Below the pieces are notes generated by a model. That model saw only the letters and a program-made list of their open reading frames with translations, was not told the DNA's origin and made no database searches. Below are positions 34,812 to 47,205 of a DNA stretch of 64,000 nt, piece by piece. The DNA comes from Antitrichia curtipendula. Its lineage: Eukaryota; Streptophyta; Bryopsida; Hypnales; Leucodontaceae. Both the position numbers and the translations under genes were made by a program. The DNA lies in the NCBI GenBank assembly GCA_951230915.1, contig OX579635.1, positions 34,782,001-34,846,000 of the forward strand, written 5' to 3'. How positions within the stretch are numbered: the first letter of the stretch is position 1; every line of letters starts with the position of its first letter.

Positions 34812-35052
34812 ATGCCATATTTAACTATTTTTGGACTTTGCAAAGTCCAAAATTGATAAAGGGACATCTAAGACAGTTGTAGACTTTGACTTCTATAGAT
34901 TTTATGAATCTAGAAATGATATAGATTTTGGACTAGGTGGTTTGAAAAATGTACAATGGGTTTAGATTTTAGATATCTATGACATCGGGAGATCTCCCGA
35001 TGGACAAAGTCCAAAATTCCCTTAAAAGTCCAAAAGTAGTTAAATATGGCAT
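34812..35052. mobile_element. 241-bp foldback MITE, TAAT flanks
   Basis: ATGCCATATTTAACTA.TTTTGGACTTT at the left pairs with its complement at the right. TAAT lies directly outside each end (34808-34811 and 35053-35056). Internally, 34983-35002 is a perfect 20-bp palindrome, CATCGGGAGATCTCCCGATG. Confidence 0.72.
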
Positions 35053-35056
35053 TAAT

Positions 35057-35732
35057 CTATAGAATATGATGATTGTGTTGTAGAATGTGACCTTGAAATG
35101 ATAATTAAAAAATTTCAACAATGCTTGGTTTATGTTTTTGTTTAATCCTTGAACCCCTTGAACCCTTCTTTTAAATGTAGTTTTCAATACCTACTTATAA
35201 AAACATTGTTCTGTACAAAAACATGAAAATTTGTACGTAAAATCCAACTATAGAAGGTAGAAAAACATTTGATAGTTGGCGTTTTGGCCTATGTTAAATC
35301 TAGTGCACATTCAACAATACATTTTATAATACACTATTTGCTTGCCAGTTGTTCTCCATTATCCATTTTATAATATATAATAACTCAATGATATTTTTGC
35401 ACACTTATGTTGGTTAGTAACATCAAAACCTTCCTTTATTCTTTTGAAAATATATCTTTTTTTACATTTAAAAAATATATATAAATGTAAATTACTACAC
35501 AATTTAGTTAGTGTGAGAATTTGAAGTTGATTGCATTACAAAACAAAAGAAGTTGCAGAACTTGTTTTCTAATAATAAAATGAATTCATAATATTTATTT
35601 GTTTTCTAAATTATCTACAATATTTCTTTTATAAATTTTAAGATACATCTCTTGGGAAAAGTTTCAATTTTGATAATATATTCTATAAGGTGAATACACC
35701 TCTGTACTACAATCTTTCTTTAGTTCTTTATA
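35057..35732. other. AT-rich stretch, nothing recognised
   Basis: No supported gene or repeat boundary. Confidence 0.45.
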
Positions 35733-35736
35733 TTAA

Positions 35737-36549
35737 CCCCTACCTGCCTGGGCGACCATATATGGTCGACCTGAAATTTCAGGCTCATTTTGCAGTGGGC
35801 AGTTAAAAACGATTGACCGTTTAAAAAAATTTACGGGCAATTTTGAGGGTTAACTATTGAAAACTTTCATTTTTCACTGAAAAAGGTTAATATTTGATTT
35901 TCTAGAGGTCCTCAACTACATATATGTACCATTAGTGAAGAGTAAAGCTTGCCAATTTTACTTCATTTCCCGGTTTTGAACAAAGCTCATCAATTTCACT
36001 TGATTTGAGATCTAAAAAATTGTACATATTCATTTGCTTTGAAAATGGTCCCAATGGAAAGAGTAAAGTGTTTTCGTGATTTTCACCGTTTGAAAATTTA
36101 AACATGCAAGTGTTGATTTGGAGTTTTTTGCAATTTCTACTTATCAAACAAAATTGCATTCCAACAATTACAAGGTCAACTGTATAATGAGTTTGATAGC
36201 TTTTCATGTGAAATTAAGTTTTTTGAAAGTGCATTTTAGTGTACTAACACTATTTGTAGTTGTTCATGTCACCTCCCATCCCAAAAAACTTTTATATGCA
36301 AATTTCAGCAACATAGTGGGGAGGGACAGCACACTAAAAATAGAATGCATACTTTTCTTTTGTTATAATCTCACAACTCCTATTGAATTTTATACTCAAA
36401 ATTGGTATACATATTATCAAGCAAGCTCTAGAAACATCTATGCGGTCAGATTTTGAAAAAAATAAATTTTGCTTCATGGGGGATAACTACTCTCCTATGC
36501 TCTTTTTTCATAGGAAAAGCACCCTTGGAAAGGCTTAGGCACTTAGGGG
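35737..36549. mobile_element. TTAA element, CCCCTA..TGCCT termini (813 bp)
   Basis: Left end CCCCTACCTGCCTGGGC and the reverse complement of the right end, CCCCTAAGTGCCTAAGC, are imperfect inverted repeats. Both flanks are exact TTAA (35733-35736 and 36550-36553). Just inside the left end, CGACCATATATGGTCG is a perfect 16-bp palindrome. The interior is distinct from the other families. A minus-strand frame inside (35932-36207) has no domain. Confidence 0.8.
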
Positions 36550-36553
36550 TTAA

Positions 36554-36982
36554 AAGAGAACATCAAATCTCTTACAACTGTGATGACACATTGTTCATTC
36601 AATATTGAATCATTCAGTTTTAACATGTATTAAATTTATTAAATCCAAATCCTTTAAACATTTCATATATTTCTAAACTTTGTATTTTTAATTTAATTAA
36701 TGAACTTTGTCTTATTACTTGGAGATGGGAGAAATTGTCTGTAAATTTTGTACAAAATTGTAATAATGAAAAAAAGTATTTTGTACGAGTTAGATTATGA
36801 ATCTTTTGGAGTATTTTTCATATTTTCAAAGAATTTTGTACTTTACATGTGATAGATGATTTTTATCTTAGTTTTGATTGAGTGGGGGTCAATGTTTAAG
36901 TTTTTTAATTTTTAGCATTGAGTATTTTTCTTCTTTCTAGAACCAAGGTCCTAAAGTAAAACGAAGTTTGCACAAAGTAATT
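36554..36982. other. AT-rich stretch, nothing recognised
   Basis: No supported gene or repeat boundary. Confidence 0.45.
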
Positions 36983-36986
36983 TTAA

Positions 36987-37926
36987 GCCCTAAAGGACCA
37001 AAGTGCATTTATTGGCAATATAGCTATTTTGGGCAGCTCACTATGAATGGGATTTTTATTTTTTTTCTTTGAAATTTTAACATTATATTTTCCCAAGGAG
37101 AAGCTTTAAGGCCCAACAATTTTCATAACTTTTGATTACATTGTCCAAAAGTTATTGAATGATATGTAGTTTTCATTGCCCGGTGGGCAGCTTGGGCAGG
37201 AAAAAAAACTTCTTTAAAAATCACTTTTTTGAAAAATAAAAATTTGAAATTATTTATTTGGATTTCTATATATATGAAAAACTTAGAATAATTCCATTTT
37301 GATTAATGAGATGAAAGTTATAAGGAGTTTTAGTTGAGGGTAATTTACAAGTAGTTATGAAATCTATATTCTAAATAAACTTTGAAGTCCTTTATTTTAC
37401 TCAATTTTTAATATTTATGAAAAAAATAAAAACAGAAGATTTAGATTTTTTATTACAACATTACAACCATTGAGATTGACATTTTCAATTCCATAAATAA
37501 ATGGTTAACAATTTAGTATTTTGAATCATTTTCTACTTCTTTCTATTTACTAATTTTTTTTTATATGTTGTAAAATTCCAAATGATCTAAAAAATTTCAA
37601 GCATGTAGCCAACTTGCCTTGAAGAATTAATCCAAAGAGTTACAGTAATTTTGAATTTTTTTCATAAAGGCCTGACCTTGTGAAGTGCAGCTTCCTGTTT
37701 TTTCGCAGGGACAATTTTTTTTTTGTCACTTCAAATGCTTATATCTTGCAATCTACACAGTGGAATTTTCTGAAATTTTTTCTACATCTTTTCAAACTAG
37801 ATTACTACAAGATTTTGTGGTTTTATTTGTCCAAAAATGTTATTTTTTTATAAAATTTGATACTTGTATTAGAAATGGCAATTTTGGAGTGTTTTTGGTG
37901 AAAACGTAATCAAAAACCTTTAGGGG
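36987..37926 (-). mobile_element. TTAA element, family A2 (940 bp)
   Basis: Begins GCCCTAAAGGACCAAAG after TTAA (36983-36986) and ends AAACCTTTAGGGG before TTGA (37927-37930), a one-base variant of TTAA. Its full length corresponds, in reverse orientation, to 59538-60488: CATAACTTTTGA, GAGTTTTAGTT, ATTACAACCATTG and AGAAATGGCA blocks are in mirrored order. No coding frame. Confidence 0.8.
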
Positions 37927-38192
37927 TTGAAAATTAATTGATTTTTGAAAAAACTATAAGAATTTCTGCAATTGCACAAAAGATGCATTAGAGGAGTATT
38001 GCAAACATTTTATATAATCAATAATAATCTTTAAGAATAATTAATTTTCAATAGTTAGTTGACAAAATATCTTTCTATTTATAATATTGATTGATTATTA
38101 TAGTTTACTATAAAATTTTGAAAGGAGATTGTAATTGACCTATTGACCTATTATTTGGTTACTATACACAAAGCTTTGATGAGTTTTCTTAG

Positions 38193-38405
38193 TCCTTAGA
38201 GGATGAAATGGTGTCTGTGGAAATCATCCATCTTGGATTGTGTAAACCATTGATTGAAAAAATTGCAAGAGTACTTATTGGATGCCAAACTATTGTAGAA
38301 GATTTCCCCTTTTCACACAAAATTTGGAAGACAAATAGTTGCACTTCCATCTCACATAGAAAGATTCTTTGTCATTCATGGATTAGGTGATTTTTTCCTT
38401 TTCTA
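38193..38405 (-). mobile_element. TTAA element, family B, diverged inverted copy
   Basis: In reverse complement it follows the family B order: CACACAAAATTTGGA, ATAGTTGCACTTC.ATC and TCTTTGTCATTCATGG at 38315-38385 match the complement of 45652-45874. The left end TCCTTAGAGG follows TTAG (38189-38192), a changed TTAA; the right end is too eroded to place. Confidence 0.55.
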
Positions 38406-38559
38406 ATGAGGCTGGTGTGCGCGCTTGCGAGAAGAAAAAAGGTAAATGGTATGAGGCAAAAAGACACGAGAGGTTTGACTCATATTTTGCAAGGTCTATT
38501 GATTTCATTGTTTTGCAATCCACCACATCATTCATGGGAACATTAGATGATTTTTGGAG

Positions 38560-38850
38560 GGTCTAAAGGGCCGTTTCGGGCCTATTCCCGGCGTTGTTCC
38601 CTCGACAGCAAAAGAACGGCTATTGTCAGAAAAAAAAAATTCAAGAAAATTCAAAAAAAAAAAATCTTAAAATGGAAAAATGGAAAAACAAGATGAACAA
38701 ATTTTTATTTTTATTTTTTTGAAAAAAAATATTAATTTTTGTATGACGTGGCAGTTGCTGTGCCATGTCACGTAGCTGCTGCGGCGCAGTTCCAGACAGC
38801 TTCAGACTCTGGGAACCCTGGGGAACTCGCAGCCCTCCACAGGGACTGAA
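38560..38850. repeat. Dispersed repeat with TGACGTGGCA hairpin (copy 3)
   Basis: GGGCCGTTTCGGGCCTATTCCC at the left resembles 9650-9670. After an A/T-run tract comes the palindrome at 38744-38770 (TGACGTGGCA...TGCCATGTCA), then GC-rich sequence. Same organisation as 901-1080 and 8570-8790. Confidence 0.6.
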
Positions 38851-40316
38851 AAACATGTAATGCCTGTGCAGCCTATGTAATCGTCATGTTGGAACCAATG
38901 GCATTCATGTAGCAAAACAACTTTGTTGATACCTTTTCCGGATTTTATTACAAGCATGAAAACAATTGGTTCAATGAAGTTCAGATATGTTGAGTTTCAA
39001 GCGTTCGGCCACACCATGCACAACATGAATGAGTGATTAGCTGCTAAAAAATGATGATGTGTTGCGAGATAGACATCTTGGTAACGTTTTCTACTCTTTG
39101 GTTGATCATATTGATAGCAATTGGTTTTGATATTAATATTTGTTCATTTATAAAGCTAGTGCATATTTTCAATTATTCAACTTTAAGGTGGTATTGCTCT
39201 TACAAATTCTTTCAACTACTTGTCCTATAATGAACTTGAGCTTGCATGTTGAGGATAATGGGCCAACTAAGATAAAAGTTCATGTGTTGCACATGATGGT
39301 AATGAACTTGTTCATGTAAAGACTCTTATGACCAAGTTTGAGCACTTGAATATGTCATTAGAAGATTTTCAATCATGAACTTCTAAAACTTGCGGAACTA
39401 GACCAAAGAAGCAAATCCATTTCACATGTCCACTTTTCTCATGAGTTATAAGGTCACCTATTTGCAATTATTGTATCACCTAAACATATAAATAATGAAA
39501 ATGTAAACTTTCACCTTCTCAGTTATCATAATTCATGGACAATTCAATTCCTCTTCATGGAAGTGATTTGAATTATTCTACAAGTGATTAAATGCCACCC
39601 TTTATTTGATCCTTTGTGCATAATTTAATTGCACTAAACAAATAAACATTCTAACTTAGAAAAAAAAAAGGAACCATTTTCTTTTTTGCACCTTCATGTT
39701 ATTGAATATTGTATTCAAGATAGAGACAATCATCGATGGTTGCGTAGTAATGCAAAGTCCTAGTTTTCAAAGTTAAAATCATAAGGTAACCCAAACTTAA
39801 CACTTGATTCACCTTGAATGGACACCCTTGAAGGCTAAAATGTCTCTACATTCATTGGTTGCTAAAAGAAGTCCTCACTTCTCATTGGTTTATTTTTAAA
39901 AGCAGTGATGGTTTTGCATCTTTGAAGTATCCAATCAAGTTCATTTTTTAGGTGTAAAACAACGCAACGTGTCTCTTCTAGATGTTGCTACCTTTGATGT
40001 AAGAAAACTTCTCCTAAATGTGTTCCAAATAACACTCAACAATATTCTATTATGCACCCCAAAAGAATGATGATTTAGAACTACTTTTTCAATACTTGAA
40101 GTGTCTCTTTGTAAACTCTCACTTGACAACTATATTAAATGGATTTCAAAAAAATTTAATACCGGAAACTACACATTTAGAATAAGTATTAAAAATTTCA
40201 GTTTTTTTTGCAAAACTTTGGAATTACTATGAAGTTTGAATTAGATTAATAAAGAATTAAATCAATTACAAATATGTTTCAAAAGTTTCAGAAATTCTTC
40301 AAAAGTGTCTACTATA
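38851..40316. other. No gene recognised
   Basis: AT-rich sequence without a supported frame, RNA gene or element boundary. Confidence 0.4.
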
Positions 40317-41075
40317 GAAGTAACCATGAAGAGGCTTAAAATGAACAGCTCATGCTGATGAACTACTAAGTTACCAAACTTTGATAGCAAAAGTTCAACA
40401 AAAACAACAGCAAACTATGATTGCAAGATTACATTGTACACAATGTCACAATTTGAATTCACACCACAACTAGAGAGTGCAGAAGGAAAAAATTTCCTGG
40501 AAAAAAGGACTAGAGTCCCATGCATAGTCAGTGACAAACCAAGGACTAACATAAGAAAAATAATTGTAGCCGTGTAATACTTTCACCAACAATGTCACCT
40601 AAAAACAAAGAGCATGCAAATTAAAATGCAACCTATTAGTGAAAACGAATTGTCTTAACCAGATCCTCTAGACCCCACCACTACGTTAAGCACTCTGGAG
40701 CCCCATAAGGTACTATAACGTCCCTCATTATAGACAGTAATGCACCAGTTATAGTGCCTGTCACTATAATTGGTGCCAGGGGCTGTAATCCGACTGCTTA
40801 ACGCAGCGGGAGCCCGTCACACTCGGGCTTCCTGTCGTGTGAGGGCCTGGCCCCTCAGGCTCAGGCTCCCACCCTCGCTTTTGAGGCAGGGCCCTCACAC
40901 GACAAGAAGCCCTCGTGTGAGGGCCTCCCACTATACAATCTGCCTGTCAATGAATCGAAGCTAAAGCACTTAAAATCAAGAACCAATCCTCCATTGTCTT
41001 AAGTAGACAACCCCCCATCTCGGCTACTACAATCCGCTCCTCTTCCAAACCTAAGATCCCTTAACACAAAAAAAA
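40317..41075. repeat. Duplicated segment R, copy A (no LINE insertion)
   Basis: Aligns with 47985-48217 joined to 56033-56260: ACCACAAC, CTTTCACC.ACAATGTCACC, AAAGAGCATGCAAAT, CTACTACAATCC.C and CTC.TCCAAAC are shared in order. It lacks the LINE but carries its own GC-rich insertion at about 40669-40980. Minus-strand reading looks like a plant gene leader or intron, but no coding exon is confirmed. Confidence 0.7.
40669..40980. mobile_element. GC-rich double-hairpin insertion
   Basis: Present in copy A of segment R and absent from copy B. AACCAGATCCTC (40657-40668) and AACCAATCCTCC (40981-40992) flank it as an approximate direct repeat. One hairpin module spans 40684-40803 (CGTTAAGCA with TGCTTAACG, and CACCAGTTATAGTG with CACTATAATTGGTG inside). 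A second has 40-bp arms at 40808-40847 and 40890-40929 matching at 35 of 40 positions. Non-coding. Confidence 0.68.
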
Positions 41076-43876
41076 CAGACCTTCAAACCAAAAGCATCCG
41101 CCAACTTTGCCCGCTCTCCTACCCGCCAACTGCACATAAAAAAGCCTAGCCCACCTCCCGACATGCACGTGAGTCAAGAAAGTGGCCGCTAGGGTTTGAA
41201 CTAGGACAGATGAGCTTAGCTTTTGACTTGGTGGTGGTACGTACATCCATAACCAACAATTCTCAAAATGTGGCACCTACACTTGGAAAACACACAGTCA
41301 TTTTTTCCGAGATCTTGATTACACAAGATGTACACAATCAAAACTTGAGAGGCTAGTGTTGCATTTAGAGATGATAATTTGAAAATTCGTCACTTCTTCA
41401 TGCGGTTTTCAAATAATGCTTGTTAAAGTGCCTAGGAATCTTCATTCAATTTTCAACAAGACCCAACTAAACTTATTTATGTTTAGTAATAAAAACTACG
41501 CTCAACTGCAACTAGTGACAATTACACACGCATAGACCTTATATTGATGCTTCTATGAAGTGATAAAAGTTCAAATTAGAAAATGGATGTCCATTGAATA
41601 CAATATCAGACAATGAATGAAGAAGAAAATTCTACATAGAAGCTTGCAGAAATTTGTCTACCAATTCTTAGCTTGGCTAAACTAAGGACATCAACACACC
41701 ATGTGCACACCATTTTCCAAATTTTCTATCAACACGAAAGCCTCACTAGACTAGACTTCCAATCATCACCCTCAAAACAATGTTCGTTTCTCGAGGTCAG
41801 AACCCTAAAAAAGAACTATAGTATTCATCATCTTAGCATTGAATGACCCTTCCAGCGTGATACTTTTCCCAGTGAAAATTCTTCACCAAAATAAAGCATT
41901 AATCAGTAGCGTAGACTTTAGAATTTCGTAGTCACATCCAACTCTACACAATCCCCCAAGGAAACAACGCAAGCCAGCCCTAGTGGATGCATAGCACAAC
42001 CACAAGCACTAACACATCTAGTCCATTGAAGCTTATACACAAACCTTCCCACATTACAAACCCCATAGTTGCTTTGTCAAACATTATGTATGGCCACCTT
42101 GAAATGAAAAAACCAAGTAAAGACACGCCACCTTCACTAAATTGCAGTAGATCCGAAATTGTTCTTCAAGATAGTGGCAACTAGAAGCACAATGCAACGG
42201 CGCCTTAGCAACGCTAAATGCATCGCCGACCTCCCATGGCAGGGGAACGACGAATGTTGACACAACACAAAAAAGAAGTGAGATGCTGGTGAGAGGGAGA
42301 GGCAAAAGAAAAGACAAGCAAAGAGCAAAGAGATGGAGAAGGTGGCTTACATGATTACTAAGCTTGGCAAGCACAAACAACGGCGAAGAAGAAGGTGAAC
42401 GATGAGTATGGAAGCGTAGCAACAACAAGTGGAGAGACTTGGCTTTGACTCTCCAAAGTCTCCTGATATAAGGACTCCCATACCTCACATGCACTCAGGA
42501 TTCTCCACTCTGCCCTAACATACAGTGGGGTAAAGTTCATTTCCGAATTTTTCAATCAATTTTCACAAGAAAAGCCAACAATTTTAGGAAGCTCTAGCAT
42601 GCTCAAAAATGAACAAATTTTGGAATTGCAAATTGCGTTGGAATTGCAATAAAGTGCACTTCAACTTCATAACAAGTGAAAAGTAAATAATTTAAAATCA
42701 TACAACAATTTGAATTTCTTTTATATACTATCTACCATTTCATAAACAACCTTTGAAAAAGAGTCAAAGATTTATTGCAATGGGGTTAAGAACAAGCAAG
42801 AAATCATACAAGTAATTCAAGCGGTACGGAATGAAGTGTCTCTACAACATCTACAAATGTTCATTTCAAACATGCCAAATCCAGATGCAAATAGCCAAAT
42901 AGTAATTTTGGCAAAGGGTGGTACCACTAGATGGTAGATAGTGTACAAAAAACTTCCAAAATGTTGTATGATTTTGACTTTCACATGTACATATTATTAT
43001 GATCATAAAATACTCTTTTTTACAATTCCTACGCAACTTGTGGTTTGAAAAATTGGACCATTTTTGAGCATAAAACGACTTAGTGAACTTTCTGGACTTC
43101 GTAGTGAAAACTGCCAGGATCCAAAATTCATAAAATAATGAATTGTACCCCACTATACAATGATTGCCAATTTTAGGAAGGTCAGTGTAATTTTTGGCAC
43201 TTTTCAACTTTTTGACAACATTGACAATGATATCTTACTTTGGGGGGGATTTGTTGAATCAACTATGTGCATCATGAACTCTAGTCTTTGGGAAAACAAA
43301 TTGAACCTAAAAACGCATTATATGATTGTGAAATATAAATTGAATGCATTGCCCAATTCAACAAATATTTCAAATGCAAGGGCATCAATTAAGATGTAAC
43401 AATGGCCCATATTGCAACATATACTTTTTCTACAATGGCTAATGTTGTTCTATGCTTTTAATTCCAAAAAAATTCAAACATTGTGAGAACCAACATCATT
43501 TGCATCTTTGTCAAAATGTTGACATTTTAAATTGTATAAATATTAATTTCCTTCAATTTTTGTGTACAAAAATTTGAAATATGTATACCAGCATACTAAG
43601 GCACAAAAAGTTTTTTTGGAGTTCCAAAAAGAATTTGGGAAAAGATAAAGTAATTCCAAATCAAATTGAACAAAACTGAGGTTTAGACATAAATAACTTT
43701 GAAATTTTTTTTCTTTCAAATCAAAAATAAAATTTTCTTCAAATTTCCATAAAAACATGTAGCATGTCAACTTCCATTTATCTACTTTTGGACTTTGTTC
43801 ATTGATGCTTATGGTATGGTTGTTTGAATGAAAATGTTTCAACTTTGTATTAAATTTCGTCCGTTACTATAGATGT
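41076..43876. other. No gene confirmed
   Basis: The section 42180-42500 is somewhat GC-richer, with a 136-codon minus-strand frame that is leucine/serine-rich and has no domain. I do not support it as a gene. No element boundaries were recognised. Confidence 0.35.
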
Positions 43877-43880
43877 TTAA

Positions 43881-44022
43881 CCCATAAATGGCACTGCGGC
43901 CACTTTTTGCTGATCAATTGCAAGTAATGCATTGTAACCATGCAATAAATTGTAAAGTAATGCATCGTAATGATGCAATAAATTGTAAAGTAATGCATCG
44001 TAATGATGCAATAAACTGTATA
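43881..44022. repeat. Possible TTAA-element end with 33-bp tandem repeat
   Basis: CCCATAAATGGCACTGCGG follows TTAA (43877-43880), like a family B left end. It then changes into about three tandem copies of a 33-bp unit (GTAATGCAT starts at 43924, 43957 and 43990). No matching right end was found. The tandem repeat is certain; the element assignment is not. Confidence 0.55.
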
Positions 44023-45647
44023 TTATCGTGCAAACCCATGAAACAACAATAATCACATGATAATTGTTGACAAACCATAGGTTCTAAACTTTGTGATATA
44101 TGCATTAGAAATTGGAAAAGGTTGGGTAGAAATTGACATTATGAATTTCAGACAAGTAGAAGGCCAAGACAAGCAATATCAAGTGTATAGTGCATGAATA
44201 TAGTCTTTTGAAGTATGAATGGATTAATGGATTAATGCAATAAATCTTACTCATCTCCAAAATCTTACTAAGGTCATATATGTCAAGCAGCTTATTGATC
44301 CAAGATGCCCTTATTGATGATTATAATATCCAATAGATGTTAAATATGTAGTGATGAGGATCCAATCCTAAGGAAACTTCCATGGAATAAGCACAAAATA
44401 TACGGTTTACATTCATAGAAGGAGGTAATGTTTATTACCCACTTAGGGCAATATGGAATTGAAAGAAATAAAACCTTAGTCAGTAATTGAAAGAAAACAA
44501 ATGTAGATCTATTTTAGGTCATATTGTCATAGTGGAGACCAAATGCACAAAAGACAGCTAAATCATAGCACTTAGTTCTAAAAGCCTTATGTAAATGTTG
44601 GTCATTTTTAAGAGAGATGTGTAAAGTTTTAACCTTTTTATTGGGACTAAGATGGATAAGAGTATTGTGTTGAGAATTGATGAAGATATCAAGTGTTTTA
44701 AAGGAGAGAAGGTGAATTGCTTATCTAGAGGGCATTATGAAGATTGGTTTTAGGATGTTGGGGTGGCATAAAGTCACAAAATCTACTAAAAGAAATGTTT
44801 TTTTGTAATAGGCGATAATGTGGTAGTTAAGTTTTTTTGGACGTCGCAAAAATGTCAATGAAAAACATAGCGACTCATAACAAGCTTCATTATGGGAGAA
44901 AACTCTTGAAAATTATTTTGAAGTAGAAGAGTAATGAGGTTGGGCAATGATGACGCTTGGAATTCTAATAGATCCCTAGCATAGCTTGTTCATGGCCCTT
45001 TTTCAATGAGCTCCCTAATAATGGATTAAACCTAGAGCATCCCCTTTATTTAGCTCAACTTGGTCTGTGGGTACAAACAATTATTGGAATATACATCTTG
45101 CACATAGATTTGAGCCGGTTTTAAAAAAATCCTATTGTATGTCTTTTGTTGTGTGTTTTTACTCTATCATATTAGATCTTGAATTTTGGCTCCAAATTTG
45201 TAATAAATCTTCCATTTGTCTCAAAATTTCTCAAATTTAACTATGAAGTGGTTAGTTGGTCACTACTACAAGACAATTTTTTCACTAATTTTTGGTCCTA
45301 AAAATACAAAACTTGTTTCTATGCATGTGAAACTTGGTTACCTTGAGAATGAGCATAGGATGCCAACTTTCTAAAATATTACATGTACAAAAGAGCCCGT
45401 CAAAGCACAATTTCAACTACCCAAAATATTGATTTCCTTGAACTACCCTTCACTTTTACATTATAATCTTGCAAGCTATGGCTTGGATTCAAACCAAACT
45501 TTGTAGAGATGATAAGGACTTGGCTTTCTACAAGATTCTATGGTTAATTTTGCTTGAAAATGACTCATCTTACTCTAAATTTCAACTCCTTGTAACTTAC
45601 AAAATCAAGATCCAGAACACCTTGAAAGTAACTTAAAATTGTAAGGA
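44023..45647. other. No gene recognised
   Basis: AT-rich sequence; no supported feature. Confidence 0.4.
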
Positions 45648-45651
45648 TTAA

Positions 45652-45874
45652 CCCATAAACAACGTGGAGGACATTTTATGGCCTATGAATGACAAAGGAT
45701 CTCTCCATGTAGGATAGAAGTGCAACTATTCACCCTCCAAATTTTGTGTGGAAAGGGAAGATCTTCTTCTTCTTTTGTCTTCCAATGAGTGCTTTTTCAT
45801 TTATTTTTTAAGCCAACAATTCACATGGTACCCAAACAGATGATTTCCACAATGACCGGCTTGTCGTTCAAGGG
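45652..45874 (+). mobile_element. TTAA element, family B, solo copy (223 bp)
   Basis: CCCATAAACAACG follows TTAA (45648-45651) and GTCGTTCAAGGG precedes TTAA (45875-45878). It has the same internal order as the array copies at 9953-10615 (TATGAATGACA, AGTGCAACTATTCA, CAATGAGTGCTTTT, ATGATTTCCA). As a solo copy it confirms the family unit boundaries. Confidence 0.82.
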
Positions 45875-45923
45875 TTAAAAGACCCACACAACAATCTTGA
45901 CTTCATTTTGGTATTTCTTGTCA

Positions 45924-47205
45924 TCACTTCCATGAAGCAAACCTTCTAACTAATGGAACATCTATTTCCATCACTATTTTTGCCTCCAGCTTTTGTCTTT
46001 GAGCTTGGGGTTCTCTACATTCTTTGGAATTAGCTAAAATAATCTCCAATATGACTCTAAAAGATGGTCTATCAATAGGATTGGACTGCCAACACATTCT
46101 TATTAGTTCACATCCCCATCCATCAATATCCTCCAGTACCTTGGGCTTTTCTCTTGCCAACATATGATCAAAGTCATTTTGTCTATAATCATCAAATGAA
46201 AGCCTCCCTGTCAAAATTTCATAACACACCATCCCATAACTATAGACATCGGCTTCTTTTGTAAACAACTCAGGCTTGTCACCGATACTATAATCCTTGC
46301 ATACTTGCAGTATTTTAGGAGCCTTGTAGAACCTTGTTCCAATAACTCCAATGGAGCATTCATAATCCGCCACGTGGCATGTCCAAATACCTTCCAATTT
46401 TGCATAGAGAATGTTGGATGCTTTGAGGTCCCAATGAATAATATCATGACTATGCAACCACTCCATTCCCTTAGTGACAAAATAAATAATAAATACCTCA
46501 TCTTCTTCAGAATATAGACAGCAATTCTTACTTGTTGTCAACATGAGATGATCAATTTGATGTCGCAAATCTTCATCTTCCTTCACCAACAAAAAGGCAA
46601 ACCGTCCATCTTCCAACAATATTCCACTACATACATCACTCAAAACTTTGGTTCAGGGAAGACTACCATGACATTGCCATTCCTTCCTATCCACATAATC
46701 TTGCAGTATTCTATGGGGCCATTGTAATTGTAATTGTCGTAAGGAAGTCCCCTTCTTAAATACCTTCAAAGCCCATTTGTGTCCGTGTTCCAAGTCGTCT
46801 TCATTCATCGATGATTCATTCCAATGAATCTTTACATCATAAAGCTCGGCTTACCCACCTTCAACAAATTTTGGGCCCATCACCAACTCACCACTTCCAT
46901 CTTTAATGAAGGTTTGGAAGAAATTCCCCCACTTAGAATGTGACTACAAAGTTAGAAAGACTTCCACGTTGTTCACTTCCACCACTTCGTCCACATCTAG
47001 TTCAAAGTAGAACAATTGGCTCCAATGAGTCTTGGAGTGCTTAATTTACTCCTCAATGGTTTCTGTGGAGCGTAAACCTTCTAAAGACTCCGCAATAGTG
47101 TGACCATCAATAGATAATGGTATGGAAGAAGTGGGCACCATAGGCTTTAACCTTCTGCTCAAACATGAGCATGATCCAATGCCCTCTAAGTCGTTGGGGT
47201 GATAG
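45924..47205 (-). pseudogene. Protein kinase pseudogene, single frame with four stops
   Basis: One minus-strand frame runs the whole length without a frameshift and carries four stops, complementing 47046-47048, 46944-46946, 46851-46853 and 46653-46655. The last 239 codons are open. Recognisable parts: GHKWALKVFKKGTSL (lysine of the ATP pocket), then the catalytic loop as HWDLKASN instead of HRDLK..N, ADYECS in place of DFG, APKIL in place of APE, and ADVYSYGMVCYEILTGRLSF followed by ELIRMCWQSNPIDRPSF. These mark a serine/threonine kinase of the HT1-like/MLKL-like group that I associate with non-flowering plants. It has no introns, so it may be a retrocopy. The damage fits C-to-T or G-to-A changes. 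Probably non-functional. Confidence 0.82.

Noticed and set aside
35737..36549. piggyBac transposase coding region inside the larger TTAA elements
   Set aside because: No frame above background and no DDD-type conserved blocks were seen in any copy.
42084..42494. 136-codon minus-strand frame
   Set aside because: Leu/Ser-rich composition from pyrimidine-rich DNA; no domain and no splice or start support.
45924..46643. 239-codon kinase frame as a functional gene
   Set aside because: It lacks the N-lobe start, has HWD and APK in place of HRD and APE, and the same frame upstream holds four stops.
46653..47048. Rescue of the kinase stops by U-to-C RNA editing
   Set aside because: Such editing is known from organelles of some non-flowering plants, whereas this is nuclear-type sequence; DNA decay by transition is simpler.
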